From the NCBI GenBank assembly GCA_029783825.1, contig JAREIK010000335.1, forward strand, positions 197,513-261,512: a stretch of DNA of 64,000 nt, written 5' to 3'. Position 1 is the stretch's first letter; the number at the start of each line of letters is the position of its first letter. This document shows, one piece after another, positions 49,205-60,739 of this stretch. The stretch comes from Sapria himalayana. Lineage: Eukaryota > Streptophyta > Magnoliopsida > Malpighiales > Rafflesiaceae. The translations under genes and the position numbers were made by a program. Below the pieces are notes generated by a model. It was not told the origin of the DNA. It saw nothing but the letters and a program-made list of their open reading frames with translations, and ran no database searches.

Positions 49205-49560
49205 TGAAGGGGGAGAGGGAGAGAGTGTGAGAGAGAAAGAGAGAGTTAGACAGAGTGAGAGAGAAAGAGAGTGAGTGAAAGAAAAAGGGGGAGAGTGAAA
49301 GAAAAAGGGGGGAGAGTGAAAGAAAAAGGGGGGGGGGGAGAGTGAGAGAGAGGGAGAGAAATGGAGAGAGGGAGAGAGAAAGAAATAGAGGGAGAGAGAG
49401 AGCGAGAGGGAGGGAGAGAGAGAAAGGGCAAGCAAGAAAGAAGGAGAGTGAGAAAGAAAATAGCAAGAGAGAGAGAGAGTGTGTGTGTGTGTGTGTGTGA
49501 CATAGAAATAAAAAGAGAAAGAGAGTGACAAATAAAGAATGAGATAGGGAGAGAGAGACA
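49205..49560. repeat. GA-rich (GAGA)n tract upstream of the D transposase
   Basis: A purine tract of GAGAGAG with GGGG and AAAG variants and a (GT)n patch at about 49,480-49,498. It lies about 280 bp upstream of the transposase start. It is homologous in position to the CT tract in copy C. GAGA tracts near plant promoters are bound by BBR/BPC proteins, but here this is only a composition match. Confidence 0.92.
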
Positions 49561-49838
49561 CACAAAGAATGCAATGTTAGAATGATGAATTACATAAAAG
49601 AATAAAACATTTTCTTCTATACAAAGCTATCAAATATTACATCTTTTGTTAAATATAAGTTCATATATGAGCATGAAGCCCAGTGGGTGAGATTAGGTAA
49701 GAGTACGACCCTCATTTCAATAGCATGCTATATCTTACCAACGGACACTCTCATTCTATGTGCTTACATATTAATGATATTATATCTTTTGGCATTTAAT
49801 TTCAAGTTAGTGCAACAAATTAGTATTATCCCAATTAT
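49561..49838 (-). other. Conserved 5' leader block, copy D
   Basis: Matches copy C 31,641-31,898 inverted. Non-coding, with AATTCATCATTCTAACATTGCATTC and TAATTTGTTGCACTAACTTG on the minus strand. Confidence 0.75.
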
Positions 49839-49913
49839 AATTATATTTTATTATACATATAGTATATATAGTTATAAATAGTTATATATAGTTAAACATA
49901 TAGTCATATATAG

Positions 49914-49947
<34 letters not shown>

Positions 49948-50480
49948 TCATGCGAGTAGTTATATGTAGTTATACATAAATGTATACAAAGTTATAAACA
50001 AATATATAGATTTACATATATGTATGCATATATGTATACATAGTTAAAAATATAGTTATATATATTTATATAGAGTTTTATATAGTTATACAAATATTTA
50101 TATATAGTTATACACATATAGTTAAACATAATGTTGTTTGTTGTTATACATGTAATTATAAATATAGTTACATATGGGTATACATGTAGTCAAACATAAT
50201 AAAACTTATATTTATACAAGTAGGTATATATATTTTTGTATATAATTATATATATTTATAGATATAGTTATGTATATGTATAGATATAGTAAAATACATT
50301 TTTATATAATAATATATAAAAATGTATATTAAATATATGTTGAAAATTATATATTTAAATATAGTTATGTATAAAGTTTTTATAGTTATACATATAGTAA
50401 GAAATAATTATTTATAGTTATATATTATTATACATATAGTAACTGTAGTTATAAATGGTTATATATAGTTAAACATATAG

Positions 50481-50515
<35 letters not shown>

Positions 50516-52480
50516 TACAAGTAGTTATATGTAGTTATACATAAATGTATACAAATTTATAAACAAATATACTGATTTAGATATATGTATACATATATGT
50601 ATACATAGTTACAAATATAGTTATATTTAATTATAAAGTTTTATATTGTTCTACAGATATATATATATATAGTTATACACATATAGTTAAACATAATGTA
50701 GAATGTTCTTATACATGTAATTCTAAATATAGTTTCATGTGGTTATACATATAGTTAAACTTATATTTATACATGTAGGTATATATATTTTTTCATATAA
50801 TTATATATATTTATACATATAGTAATGTATAGGTATAGATATATTAAAATACATTTGTATATATTAATATATAAAAATGTATATTAAATATATGTTGCAA
50901 ATTATTTATTTAAATATCATTATGTATAAAGGTTCTATAGTTATGCATATAGTAAGATATAATTATTAATAGTTATATATTATTATACATATAGTATATT
51001 TAGTTATAAAATGTTATATATAGTTAAACATATAATTGTGTGTGTGTGTGTGTGTGTGTGTGTATTCATACAAGTAGTTATAAGTATTTATACATAAAAG
51101 TATACAAAGTTATAAACAAATATATAGATTTACATATATGTATACATAGTTACAATTATAGTTATTTTTAATTATATAGTATTTTATATAGTTATACAAA
51201 TATTTATATATAGTTATACACATATAGCTAAACATAATGTTGTAGGTTGTTATACATATAATTATAAATATAGTTACATGTGGTTATACATATAGTTACA
51301 CATATAGTTAAACTTATATTTATACATGTAGGTATATATATTAAAATACATTTGTATATATTAATATATAAAAATGTATATTAAATATATGTTGCAAATT
51401 ATTTATTTAAATATCATTACGTATAAAGGTTTTATAGTTATGCATATAGTAAGATATAATTATTTATAGTTATATTTTATTATTCATATAGTATATTTAG
51501 TTATAAAAAGTTATATTTACTTAAACATATAATTATGTGTGTGTGTGTGTGTGTATTCATACAAGTAGTTATAAGTATTTATACATAAAAGTATGCAAAG
51601 TTATAAACAAATATATAGATTTACATATATGTATACATAGTTACAATTATAGTTATTTTTAATTATATAGTGTTTTATATAGTTATACAAATATTTATAT
51701 ATAGTTATACACATATAGATAAACATAATGTTGTAGGTTGTTATACATATAATTATAAATATAGTTACATGTGGTTATATATATAGTTACACATATAGTT
51801 AAACTTATATTTATACACCTCGGTAAATATATTTTATCATATAATTTTATATATTTATACATATAGTTATGTTTTGGTATATATATAGTAAAAAAATTTT
51901 GTATATATTAATATATAAAACTGGATATTAAATATATATTCTTAATTATATATTTAAATATAGTTACTTATACAATTTTTATAGTTATACATATTGTAAG
52001 ATACAATTATTTATAGTTATATATTATTATACAAATAGTATATTTTGTTAGAAATATAGTTATATTTAAATTATACATATAGCTATAAATTATAATATAG
52101 TTAAAAATAGTTATATATAGTTATAAATATAGTTATAAAATTAGTTTACCTAGTTACAAATATAATTAAATATAGTTATAAAGAGATTTATATAGTTATA
52201 CAAATATTTATAAATATTTGTACATATATAGTTAAACATATACTTATATATAAATGTTGTATGTTTTAATTATAATTATCGTTACATGTGTGATTGCACA
52301 CAAAGTTATACATATAGTTATAAATGTAGTTATACATGTTGTAGATGTAGTTATATATAGTTTTTCATGTAATTATATATATTTAGACATATGGCTATAT
52401 ATAGGTATTGATGTAGATAAATACATTTATATATAGTAATATTTTGATATACATATTGTTAAATGCATTTATATATAGTT
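49839..52480. repeat. AT satellite with ~0.5-kb higher-order repeat, copy D
   Basis: A base unit of type TATAGTTATACA is organised into longer units marked by ATTCATACAAGTAGTTATA at about 49,947, 50,511, 51,064 and 51,556 (spacing 565, 553 and 492). The dinucleotide run just before the marker is (CA)n in the first unit, (TA)n in the second, and (TG)n in the third and fourth. Confidence 0.9.
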
Positions 52481-53699
52481 TTTTGATATATTCGTGTCAA
52501 GAGAGAGAGGCAAATGGTGCTAGTTAGATACATAGAGTTGTCTCTAGACAACATCACAATTTTAGAAGTATTATAATTCTGTAAATGTTTTATTTTTTGA
52601 TTATCAAAAAATGTATTAAATAATAAATATATATAAAACATAAATACTCATCTTTTTTTTTACTTAATAACTTATTTTTAACAAGTTTTTATGCGTGTAG
52701 CATAACACACATTTAAAACAAACACCTTGCAATTTTAATTATCAAATTAATTAAACAATAAATATATAAATAATTTCAAAAAATAGATGTAGAGCTTACC
52801 AACTAGAAAAAAAAATCTTGGCTACAAAATTTATAAACTTCTTATTGCAAGGCACACATGAAAAGATTATTGGTCTTTAAGCCACTCTTCTTAGAATTAT
52901 AACTACTCTTTATGTTAAAAAATATATAAATATATATATTTTATTGTTATATATTTTTAAGAATACATATTAATTTTTATAAAGGTAATATGAAATAATT
53001 TTAAAGGCATTAAATTTTATATTTATTGATATCATATATAATTTTTAAAATTCTAAAAATTACTTAAAGTGAAAAGATAATCATAAAAAGTTATATTTAG
53101 TATTTTAATAAAAAGTGAATATTAAAAGCTAATAGTAAAAATATTACTCAATTATTTAATTCTTATAAATTTTAGTAAGGGCAAACATCTTTGTATTTAT
53201 TTTTAAATATCAATTTATTTTCTTTTAAAAATTAATAAAAAAATTTAAATTTTTATTATAATTAAAGATTTTCAAAATTTGTAGTAATTATTTTTTAAAA
53301 TTTTTCTATAATCATAAAATTTCTTTTATACTTATAATAATATTAATATTTACTAGTTTATTCATTAATTCAGATATTTTTGTAAATATATTCTATTTAA
53401 TAATACAATGAATTATTTTACCTTTATATTTGTAAAAATTTTAATGTATGTTCATCTATTTTTTAAAATAACTTAAAAACTATTATAATTATAGAATTAA
53501 TTATTTTATGTTACTTTAATACAAAATTTTAAGTTTCTTAATTACAAATTTTAGAAAAATTTTTTGTATAATTTTTTTAAAATTTTATAATCATAAAAAT
53601 AGTTATTTTATTCCTTATTAACATAAAGTATCTTTTGTATTTTTATAATTTTATAAATTATTTATTTATAATATCCTATTTTTATAATTTTATGAGAAT
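52481..53699. other. AT-rich 5' interior of copy D, no gene seen
   Basis: Mostly AT-rich sequence with some complex DNA at 52,490-52,910. It corresponds in position to 9,761-11,160 of A. No reading frame of interest. Confidence 0.5.
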
Positions 53700-54433
53700 A
53701 ATGTGACTTTCAAGAATCGCTCATCTATAGACCACGACATATATGTATTCAACAAAATTAAATAAAATATTAAAATAAATAATAAATTAAAAAAATATAA
53801 ATCATTAAAGATTAGAGATCGAGATTATCCCCAGTGAAAATAGCTAAGGAAAAATCCTTAGCTAAATGGATATATTTTGTGAAAAAATAATTTAAGAAAT
53901 AATCGCTTGCAATAAAATATAAAATAGTAAAACAAATCAGATTATTATTTAGCAAAGGATTTTGTCTCGATATAATTAGCCAGAGAAAATCTGTCGATAA
54001 ATCCATCACTAAATACGCGGTTTTCATTATGAGGAAATCTACGAAAATATTAGCGACTGAATTTATCTCGATATAATTAGATAGGGAAAATCTGTTACTA
54101 AATCCATCGCTAAATTTCCTATTTTCTTTATGTAGAAATCAATGAAAATATTAGCAATAGAATTTATCTTGATATAATTAGCTATGAAAATTCCGTCGCT
54201 AAATTTCCCAGTTTTCTTTGTATAGAAATCTATAAAAATACTAGTGACTGAAAATTTTCAATCAGACATTTTCATCGCTAATCTGTTACTAATCCATCAC
54301 TATTCCATCGCTAGTATATATTTCAATATAAAATCAATAATTCCCTGCTATTCCCTAGCTAATCCCTCGCTATTTAGCTAGGGATTGATCCCTAGCTAAA
54401 TTTTCCTAGCTAAATTGACATTTTCTTGTAATG
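53700..54433 (-). promoter_or_regulatory. 5' terminal inverted repeat and subterminal motifs, copy D
   Basis: Three loosely repeated segments of about 120 bp (AATCTGTCGATAAATCCATCACTAAAT and relatives, near 53,980, 54,090 and 54,190) lead to TCCCTAGCTAATCCCTCGCTATTTAGCTAGGGATTGATCC and the terminus TTTTCTTGTAATG at 54,433. The transposase promoter should lie inward of this in the ancestor. Confidence 0.85.
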
Positions 54434-55385
54434 ATATATGTACGTATATACTATAGTATAAATATACGTATATACCGTAGTATATATGTAATTATATGTT
54501 GGAGTATATATGCACGTATATACTATAGTATATATGTATGTATATACTATAGGATATATATATATATATACATATATTTTATTGTATATAAGTATGTATA
54601 TACTATTATATTTATGAACATTTATACTCATTATGTACGTATAAGAGATATACTAGCATTTCTATTATATGTAAATATAAGAAAAACCTCTTGTTGAATT
54701 GAGAAAATATTTTAGAAAGTGAATATGTTCTAAATCTCTCATTAACATCATAAAATGTCAGGAACAACATAGACATTCTAATTCAATGATCAAAGAATGC
54801 ATATCATGTTTTCGTGTAAGCAAATAATCAACAATGAAATATAACTCACCATGACCAAGGTACACAAACTCATGAATGATGATAGGGTTCGAAGAAGTAA
54901 AGCAACATGACAACCGTCTTCCACAGTTTCAATCATTCATGCAAGAATATTTGAAGTTAAGGATTCAAAATCCTACACAATTACAAGGGCAAAAAAAGAG
55001 TTATTTGTAGTGATGAGAATCTTAAATATAGAATCTTAATAGAAAAGAAAAGTAGATCTTACAAAATACAAATGCCAAAAGTATTTTCTAGAATTCTTTT
55101 AGAATCCTTGTACAAGCAATAGCAAACAACTCCACGTTCAAGAAACAAAAAGAAGGGACCAGCTTTTTCTGGGTCAATCATTCCCTTCAGCATTAGCTTT
55201 TTAATCTACTTTGCCAGTTTTCTCTCGTGTCATCATCATGCAAGCATCAAATTGGAATAGAATTTAGAAACTAGTCTAATTTTAGAGTGATCATAGCATC
55301 AAATTTAGTATATACATATATACTGTATTATATATGTATTAATATACTAAGTATATACTTACATATATACTACATATATTTTCAA
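54434..55385 (-). mobile_element. CACTA element, copy E, continued (right of the D insertion)
   Basis: Satellite (54,434-54,650), block W (54,660-55,290) and a short satellite (55,305-55,385) follow in the order expected from inverted copy C. The copy is cut off at a GATA tract, so E has no gene 1 or gene 2. Confidence 0.75.
54850..55205 (-). pseudogene. Two exon-like frames in block W, copy E, source unknown
   Basis: The first frame (55,205 to 55,059) follows a CAAAGTAG acceptor-like string and reads KKLMLKGMIDPEKAGPFFLF then LERGVVCYCLYKDSKRILEN, stopping 48 codons in. The second (54,972 to 54,850) lies between TTGTGTAG and GTGAG, is exactly 41 codons long, and reads DFESLTSNILA, a stop, MIETVEDGCHVALLLRTL, SSFMSLCTLVM. 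In copy C the stop codon TGA is AGA. Codon use and the splice-like borders suggest a captured host gene segment rather than transposon sequence. I do not recognise the protein. Confidence 0.5.
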
Positions 55386-55617
55386 TAGCCAGAAAATATT
55401 ATAGACAGATTGATTGATTGATAGTTAGAAAAAAATATAGTTAGATAGATAGACATATAGATAGAGAGATAGATAGATAGACATATAGATTAATAGATAG
55501 ATATATAGATTATTAGACAGATGCATAGATAGATATATAGATAAGCAGATAGATAAATAAATAGATTGATAGACTGATAGATAGTTAGATAAACAAATAG
55601 ATAGAAGATAAACATAT
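55386..55617. repeat. GATA/TAGA tetranucleotide tract
   Basis: Imperfect (GATA)n between the cut end of copy E and the 3' terminus of copy F. Same strand sense as 1-430 and 37,656-37,935. Confidence 0.92.
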
Positions 55618-56060
55618 AATTTCAAGAAAAATCTCATATAGCTACGGACAATTCCATAGCTAAATGGGCATTTTCCGTCCTTAAATTGGATATAGTGATG
55701 GATTATCGATGGAACTATTCCTAATCTAAAGTGCTCATCGCTAAAATTTTGCGAGGGTAAGTGTTCCTAGCTAATAATTTTGTGACGAAAACATTTCTAG
55801 CTAAAAAAAATAATTTCCTAGCAATATTGCCAAGCTAAATGAGAGTTTCCGTTGCTAAATAGATTTAACAACTGAAGCTTTCCCTAATTAAAGTGCTCAT
55901 CACTAAATATTAGTGACGGAAATAGTTCCTGGCAAAATAAATTTAGGGACGGAAAAAATCCCTTGCTAAAATAAAGATTTCCCTTGCTAAATTAGTAAGG
56001 GAAATTTTTCTTGCTAAATTAGCTAGGAAATTATCCCTAGCTATTTTAATTTCAAAACTA
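55618..56060 (-). promoter_or_regulatory. 3' terminal repeat and subterminal motifs, copy F
   Basis: Repeated words TAGCTAAATGG, TCATCGCTAAA, TTCCTAGCTAAT, AAATTAGTAAGGG and ATTATCCCTAGCTATTTT line up with the D 3' end base for base over long stretches. Confidence 0.8.
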
Positions 56061-56696
56061 TTTTCAGAATTTAATTTATTTTAAAATCTTTTAATTAAAT
56101 AATTTAATATTTTTATATAAAATTGAATAAAAACAAAAACTATAAATGATAATTTATAATTAAAAAAATCATTTAATAACTTATTCTAATACAATTTTAT
56201 ACATAATTAAAACAAAAAAAAATAACAAATCTTATTATATCTTATTCATCAATGTATCTACCGATAGTGCATAAAGTATAATCTATCCATGTTGTGACAT
56301 TGCGTTCTCTGCCTCTTCTCCTCTGATCACCAACTTTCTACTGTGACAAAGTTGTCCGAGTCATGGTGCATCATGTCTAGTGAAAAATATTTTCACTTAT
56401 ACAAGCATCGTCAAAGGAACAATGCAGAACCATATCTGTAAAAAATTTAAATCACTCAATCAAATCAAAATAAATAAAAAAAAGTTTTGTTTTGATAAAT
56501 ATATAAAATTGCAGTATATTTTTACATATATACTAGCATTTTACTCGTACATATATTATTGCTATATTTGTATATATAGACTAAAGTATTATGTGCACAT
56601 ATATACTGAGTACATATATACTCAGCATATATGTGCATAAAATACTATAGTATTATAAGTACGTATATACTGAGTATATACGTATGTATAGACCAT

Positions 56697-56912
56697 ATTT
56701 GTTGCTGTTGCTACTACTATTGTTGCCGCTGCCACTCCTGCCACTACTGTCGCTGCCGCAACCGCTACGGCTGCTTCCGATGCTACCGCAGCCGTTGGGG
56801 CTGCTACCACTGCTGCTGCTGCAATTGCCATCGCCACTACCACCGCTGGCCCTACCACAGTTGTCGCCACTGCCATCGCTACTGCCACCGCCGCCACCTC
56901 CGCCACTACTGA
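56697..56912. repeat. GC-rich trinucleotide array, unit 1
   Basis: Degenerate (NNY)3-type codon array rich in GCT, GCC, ACT and ACC on the plus strand. On the minus strand it is open together with its flank (56,622-57,041): NASHHLIGYSLNLMFISQGS, then VAEVAAVAVAMAVATTVVGP and further Ala/Val. It stands out from the AT-rich surroundings and is absent from copy D at the same site. Confidence 0.85.
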
Positions 56913-57419
56913 TAATAAAAGTAGGGTGGGCGATGATCCTTGACTGATGAACATGAGATTAAGCGAGTATCCTATGAGGTGGTGAGATGCGTTTACCAAA
57001 ATAGGACATGATATTCCTCCTAGACTAAAATTATGCAACACTACACGAGCATCATCATCATCATCATCATTCTAAGACCTAATACAATTCGAACCAAACA
57101 TTGCAGAACCTAGAGCAAAAAAAATTATTTACTAATACATTCATTTTGTACAATGTGATAATTGCATATCAATATAATTACTATGATTTTTAAGACCAAC
57201 CTCTATCTGCTTGGCTGGCCTCGACTAGAAATAAATTCATTCCACATCTTTAGGAAAAGTCTAATATCCATGCCTTTTATTACATACATCAGTGAGCACT
57301 GCACGATGATGACCAAACTGGCCCGAGCAATTATATATTCAAAAGTGTGTATGTGTATAATTGGGTGCCTACGTATGACAATATATACATGTATACAAAT
57401 AAATATATGCAACCACTTA

Positions 57420-57775
57420 TGTAAATACTCGGTATATACGTATGTATATACTACAGTATAAAAGTATGTATATACCAAGTATATACTAAGTATATACTAC
57501 AGTATAAAAGTACTTATATACCGAGTATATACTCATGTATATACTACAGTATATATGTACGTATATACTTGGTATATACGTACAAATATACTTAGTATAT
57601 ATTAACATATATATAGAGTATATTCGTACAAATATACTAAGTATATACGAACATATATACTCGGTATATACATACTTATATACTCAGTATATACATAGAT
57701 ATATACTCAGTATATACGTACGTTTATACCAAGTATATATGTACGTAAATAGTATAGTATTATATTTACGTATAT
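57420..57775. repeat. 21-bp palindromic AT satellite, copy F, unit 1
   Basis: ATATACTCGGTATATACGTA and ATATACTAAGTATATAC units, continuous with the array type of copy D 41,741-42,245. Confidence 0.88.
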
Positions 57776-58226
57776 ATAATCACATAGCCTTAGATAACAC
57801 ACACAGTTGTACTTTCATGCAAATACACATACCATCAAAGACAACATAAGAAAATCATATAGGACTTAAAAAACATACATATAGGTCTCTCAAGCATGGT
57901 CCGCATTTCTAGTTCTTTTTCCTCTGGTACTCCACGCAAATAGAAAACGTTGTTACACCTACACACGGAGCATAACATACTACATTTACAAACCAATAAC
58001 TGATAATAAGCAGTCACATATATGAACTACGACGATGCATATCTACACAAAATAAGAGTCTCAAGAACAAACCTGAGTTTGCGTGGAATTAATTTTTTTG
58101 GTTCATCTCAGAGCTTCAGAAGCTAAGGTGGTGTTCCCAGTGCCATGGAGGACCAGCCAAGGCTTTTACATACCTATAATAGGCTAAAACTCTACCCAAA
58201 AAATTTGAGGACACATAAACATATTC

Positions 58227-58257
<31 letters not shown>

Positions 58258-58927
58258 AAGTTATTATATACATGAACAAACACAAATTAAAGTTGATAGG
58301 CATACAGCTTCAACAAAAATTTAATTAAATAATTTAATATTTTTATATTAAATTAAATAAAAAAAGAAACTATAAAAGATAATTTATAATTATCAAAAAA
58401 AATCATTTAATAACTTATTCTACTACTATATTTTACATTATTAAAAAAATAACAAAATTATATTACATCTTATTCACCAATGTATCTACCTACAGTGAAT
58501 AAAGTATAATCTATCCATGCATTGACATTGCATTCTCTGCCTATGCTCCTCTAATCACCAACTTTCTACTACGACAAAGATATCCAAGTCACGGTGTGTC
58601 ATGTCTAGTGAAAAATCTCTTCACTTATACAAGCTTCATGTGGGAAAAAATGAGGTACCATATCTGTAAAAAATTTAAACCACTCAATCAAATCAAAATA
58701 AATAAAAAAAACCATGTGATGATAAATATATAATACTATAGTATATTTTTACATATATACTAGTATTTCACTCGTAAATATATTATTGTTGTATTTGTAT
58801 ATATAAACTAAAGTATTATGTGTGCATATATACTGAGTACATATATACTCAGTATATATGTACATAAAATACTGTAGTATTATAAGTATGCATATACAGA
58901 GTATATAAGTATGTATATACCACATTT

Positions 58928-59130
58928 TTGCAATTGCTACTGATGCTGCTGTTGCAGCTGCCGCTGTTGCCACTGCTGCCGCCGCTACTGCCGCTGCCGC
59001 CGCCGCCACTACCGTGATTGCTACTACTGCCGGTGATGTCATTGCTACAGTAGTTGTCGTTGCTGGCGGTGTTGCTGGTGCTGCCACTACCACCACAGCT
59101 GTCGCCACTGTAGCTGTTGATAATAAAAGT
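58928..59130. repeat. GC-rich trinucleotide array, unit 2
   Basis: Paralogue of 56,697-56,912. The minus-strand frame again is Ala/Val-rich (58,749-59,108; VVVVAAPATPPATTTTVAMT). The flank reads LGEAARRLVKNSLNLKFIS on the minus strand or LMNLRLSEFLTRRRAASPKI on the plus strand. Which strand, if either, was once coding is unclear. Confidence 0.85.
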
Positions 59131-59619
59131 AGGGCAAGTGATGATGCTCAACTAATGAACTTGAGATTGAGTGAGTTTTTGACGAGGCGGCGAGCTGCTT
59201 CTCCCAAAATATGATCCAATATTCCTCCTGGACCAAAATTACACTACACTACACGAGCATCATCATCATAATCATTCTAAGACCTAGTACAATTAGAACC
59301 AATCATTGCAGAACCTAGAGTAAAAAAAACTTATTTACTCATACATTCGCTTTGTACCATGTGATAATTGCTTATCAATACAATTACTAAGATTTTTAAG
59401 ACCAACCTCTATCTGCATGGCTAGCCTAGACTAGAAATATCTTCATCTCACAGCTTTAGAAAATGTCTAATATTCATGGCTTTTATTACCTACATCAGTG
59501 AGCAATGCATGATGATGACCAGACCAGCCCGAGTAATTATATATTCAAAAGTGTGTCTGTGTGTAGATGGGTGTACACTTATGATAATATATACATGTCT
59601 ACAAATAAATAGATACACC

Positions 59620-59940
59620 CACTTATGTATACACTCAGTATATATGTACATATACTACATTATAAACGTATGTATATACCAATTATATACATATGTATAT
59701 ACTAAAGTATACAGTACATATATACCAACTTATATACATACAAATATACTCAGTATATACAAACATATATACTGAATATATACCTACAAATATACTCAGT
59801 ATATACGAACATAAATACTCAGTATATACCAACTTATATACTTAGTGTATACATAAATATATACTTAGTATATATGTACATTTATACCAAGTATATATAC
59901 TTACATACTATAGTATTATATGTACGTATATATAATCACA
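59620..59940. repeat. 21-bp palindromic AT satellite, copy F, unit 2
   Basis: Same unit as the other arrays, somewhat more degenerate (ATATACTCAGTATATACAAACATATATACTGAATATATACC). Confidence 0.85.
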
Positions 59941-60739
59941 AAGCCTTAGATCACACACACTTGTACTCTCATGCAAATACACATACCATCAAAACAACAG
60001 AAGAAAATAATATAAGACTTAAAATCATGCATAAAGATAAAGGTCTCTCAGGCATGATCAGCAATTCTAGTTATTTTTCCTCTAGTACACTACGCAGATA
60101 GAGAACATTGTTACACCTGTACTTGGAGCATAACATAATACATTTATAAACCAATAACTGATAACAAGTAGTTGTAGATCAGAACCGCGACGATGCATAT
60201 CTGTACGAAATAAGAGTTTCAAGAACAAACCTGTTTTCACATGGAATTAATTTTTTGGTTCATCTCACAGCTACTGAAGCAAAGATGTTGTTCCCATCAC
60301 CATGGAAGACCAGCCAAGACTTTTACATACGTATAATAGGCTAAAACTCTACCAAAAAAATTAGAGGACACACAAACATATTCACATATATATAAAAACA
60401 ATTATTATATACATGAATAAACACAAATTAAAGTTGATAGTCATATAGTTTTAACAAAAATCTAAAAGATATCCAACAATGATGTTTAGAGAGAAAGAGA
60501 GTGCAAAAATAACATATATTAGGAATAATGAAGATAATAGAAGCTTGGCCTCCTTTTGATCAAGCAGAAATCAGTAAATATGAGACCGTTGCATTGGAAG
60601 GACCATGGCAATGAAATGCTTTAAATCTTTATTAGGTTACTTGGCAAAGCGAAGAACAAAAATAGAATAAAAAAATTGAAACTTGTAGAAAAATCTAATC
60701 ATGTTTTGCTACACATACAAAAATCAATAACTGTTCAGA

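Larger units (their letters stand above)
39965..54433 (-). mobile_element. CACTA element, copy D, both ends present, 14.5 kb
   Basis: The left (3') end is CACTACAAAAAAAATCCC at 39,965; the right (5') end is the inverse of CATTACAAGAAAATGTC, ending at 54,433. The flanks are ATA on both sides (39,962-39,964 and 54,434-54,436), as expected for the 3-bp target duplication of CACTA elements, although ATA is common in such AT-rich DNA. Both flanks are the same 21-bp satellite, so D inserted into that array. The interior has the full two-gene layout, but both genes are broken, so D needs enzyme from elsewhere to move. Confidence 0.85.
56088..58313 (-). repeat. 2.2-kb tandem duplication in copy F, first unit
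   Basis: Contains block X (56,230-56,420), satellite (56,510-56,690), GC-rich trinucleotide array (56,697-56,912), (CAT)n run, satellite (57,420-57,775) and the conserved 3' block (57,780-58,313). The same order repeats from 58,314. The marker AATGTATCTACC is at 56,251 and 58,479, giving a unit of 2,228 bp. Confidence 0.9.
58314..60445 (-). repeat. 2.2-kb tandem duplication in copy F, second unit
   Basis: Begins TTAATTAAATAATTTAATATTTTTATA right after CAACAAAAA, whereas the first unit's matching start is at 56,088. It ends where CAACAAAAATCTAAAAGATATCC continues into the block downstream of gene 2. The junction lies in a short AAAATTTAATT match. Both units have drifted by many substitutions. 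Confidence 0.9.

Noticed and set aside
49067..49574. Three overlapping Ser/Leu/Pro-rich frames of 105-164 residues
   Set aside because: They are translations of the GA tract in all three phases; none continues into conserved sequence.
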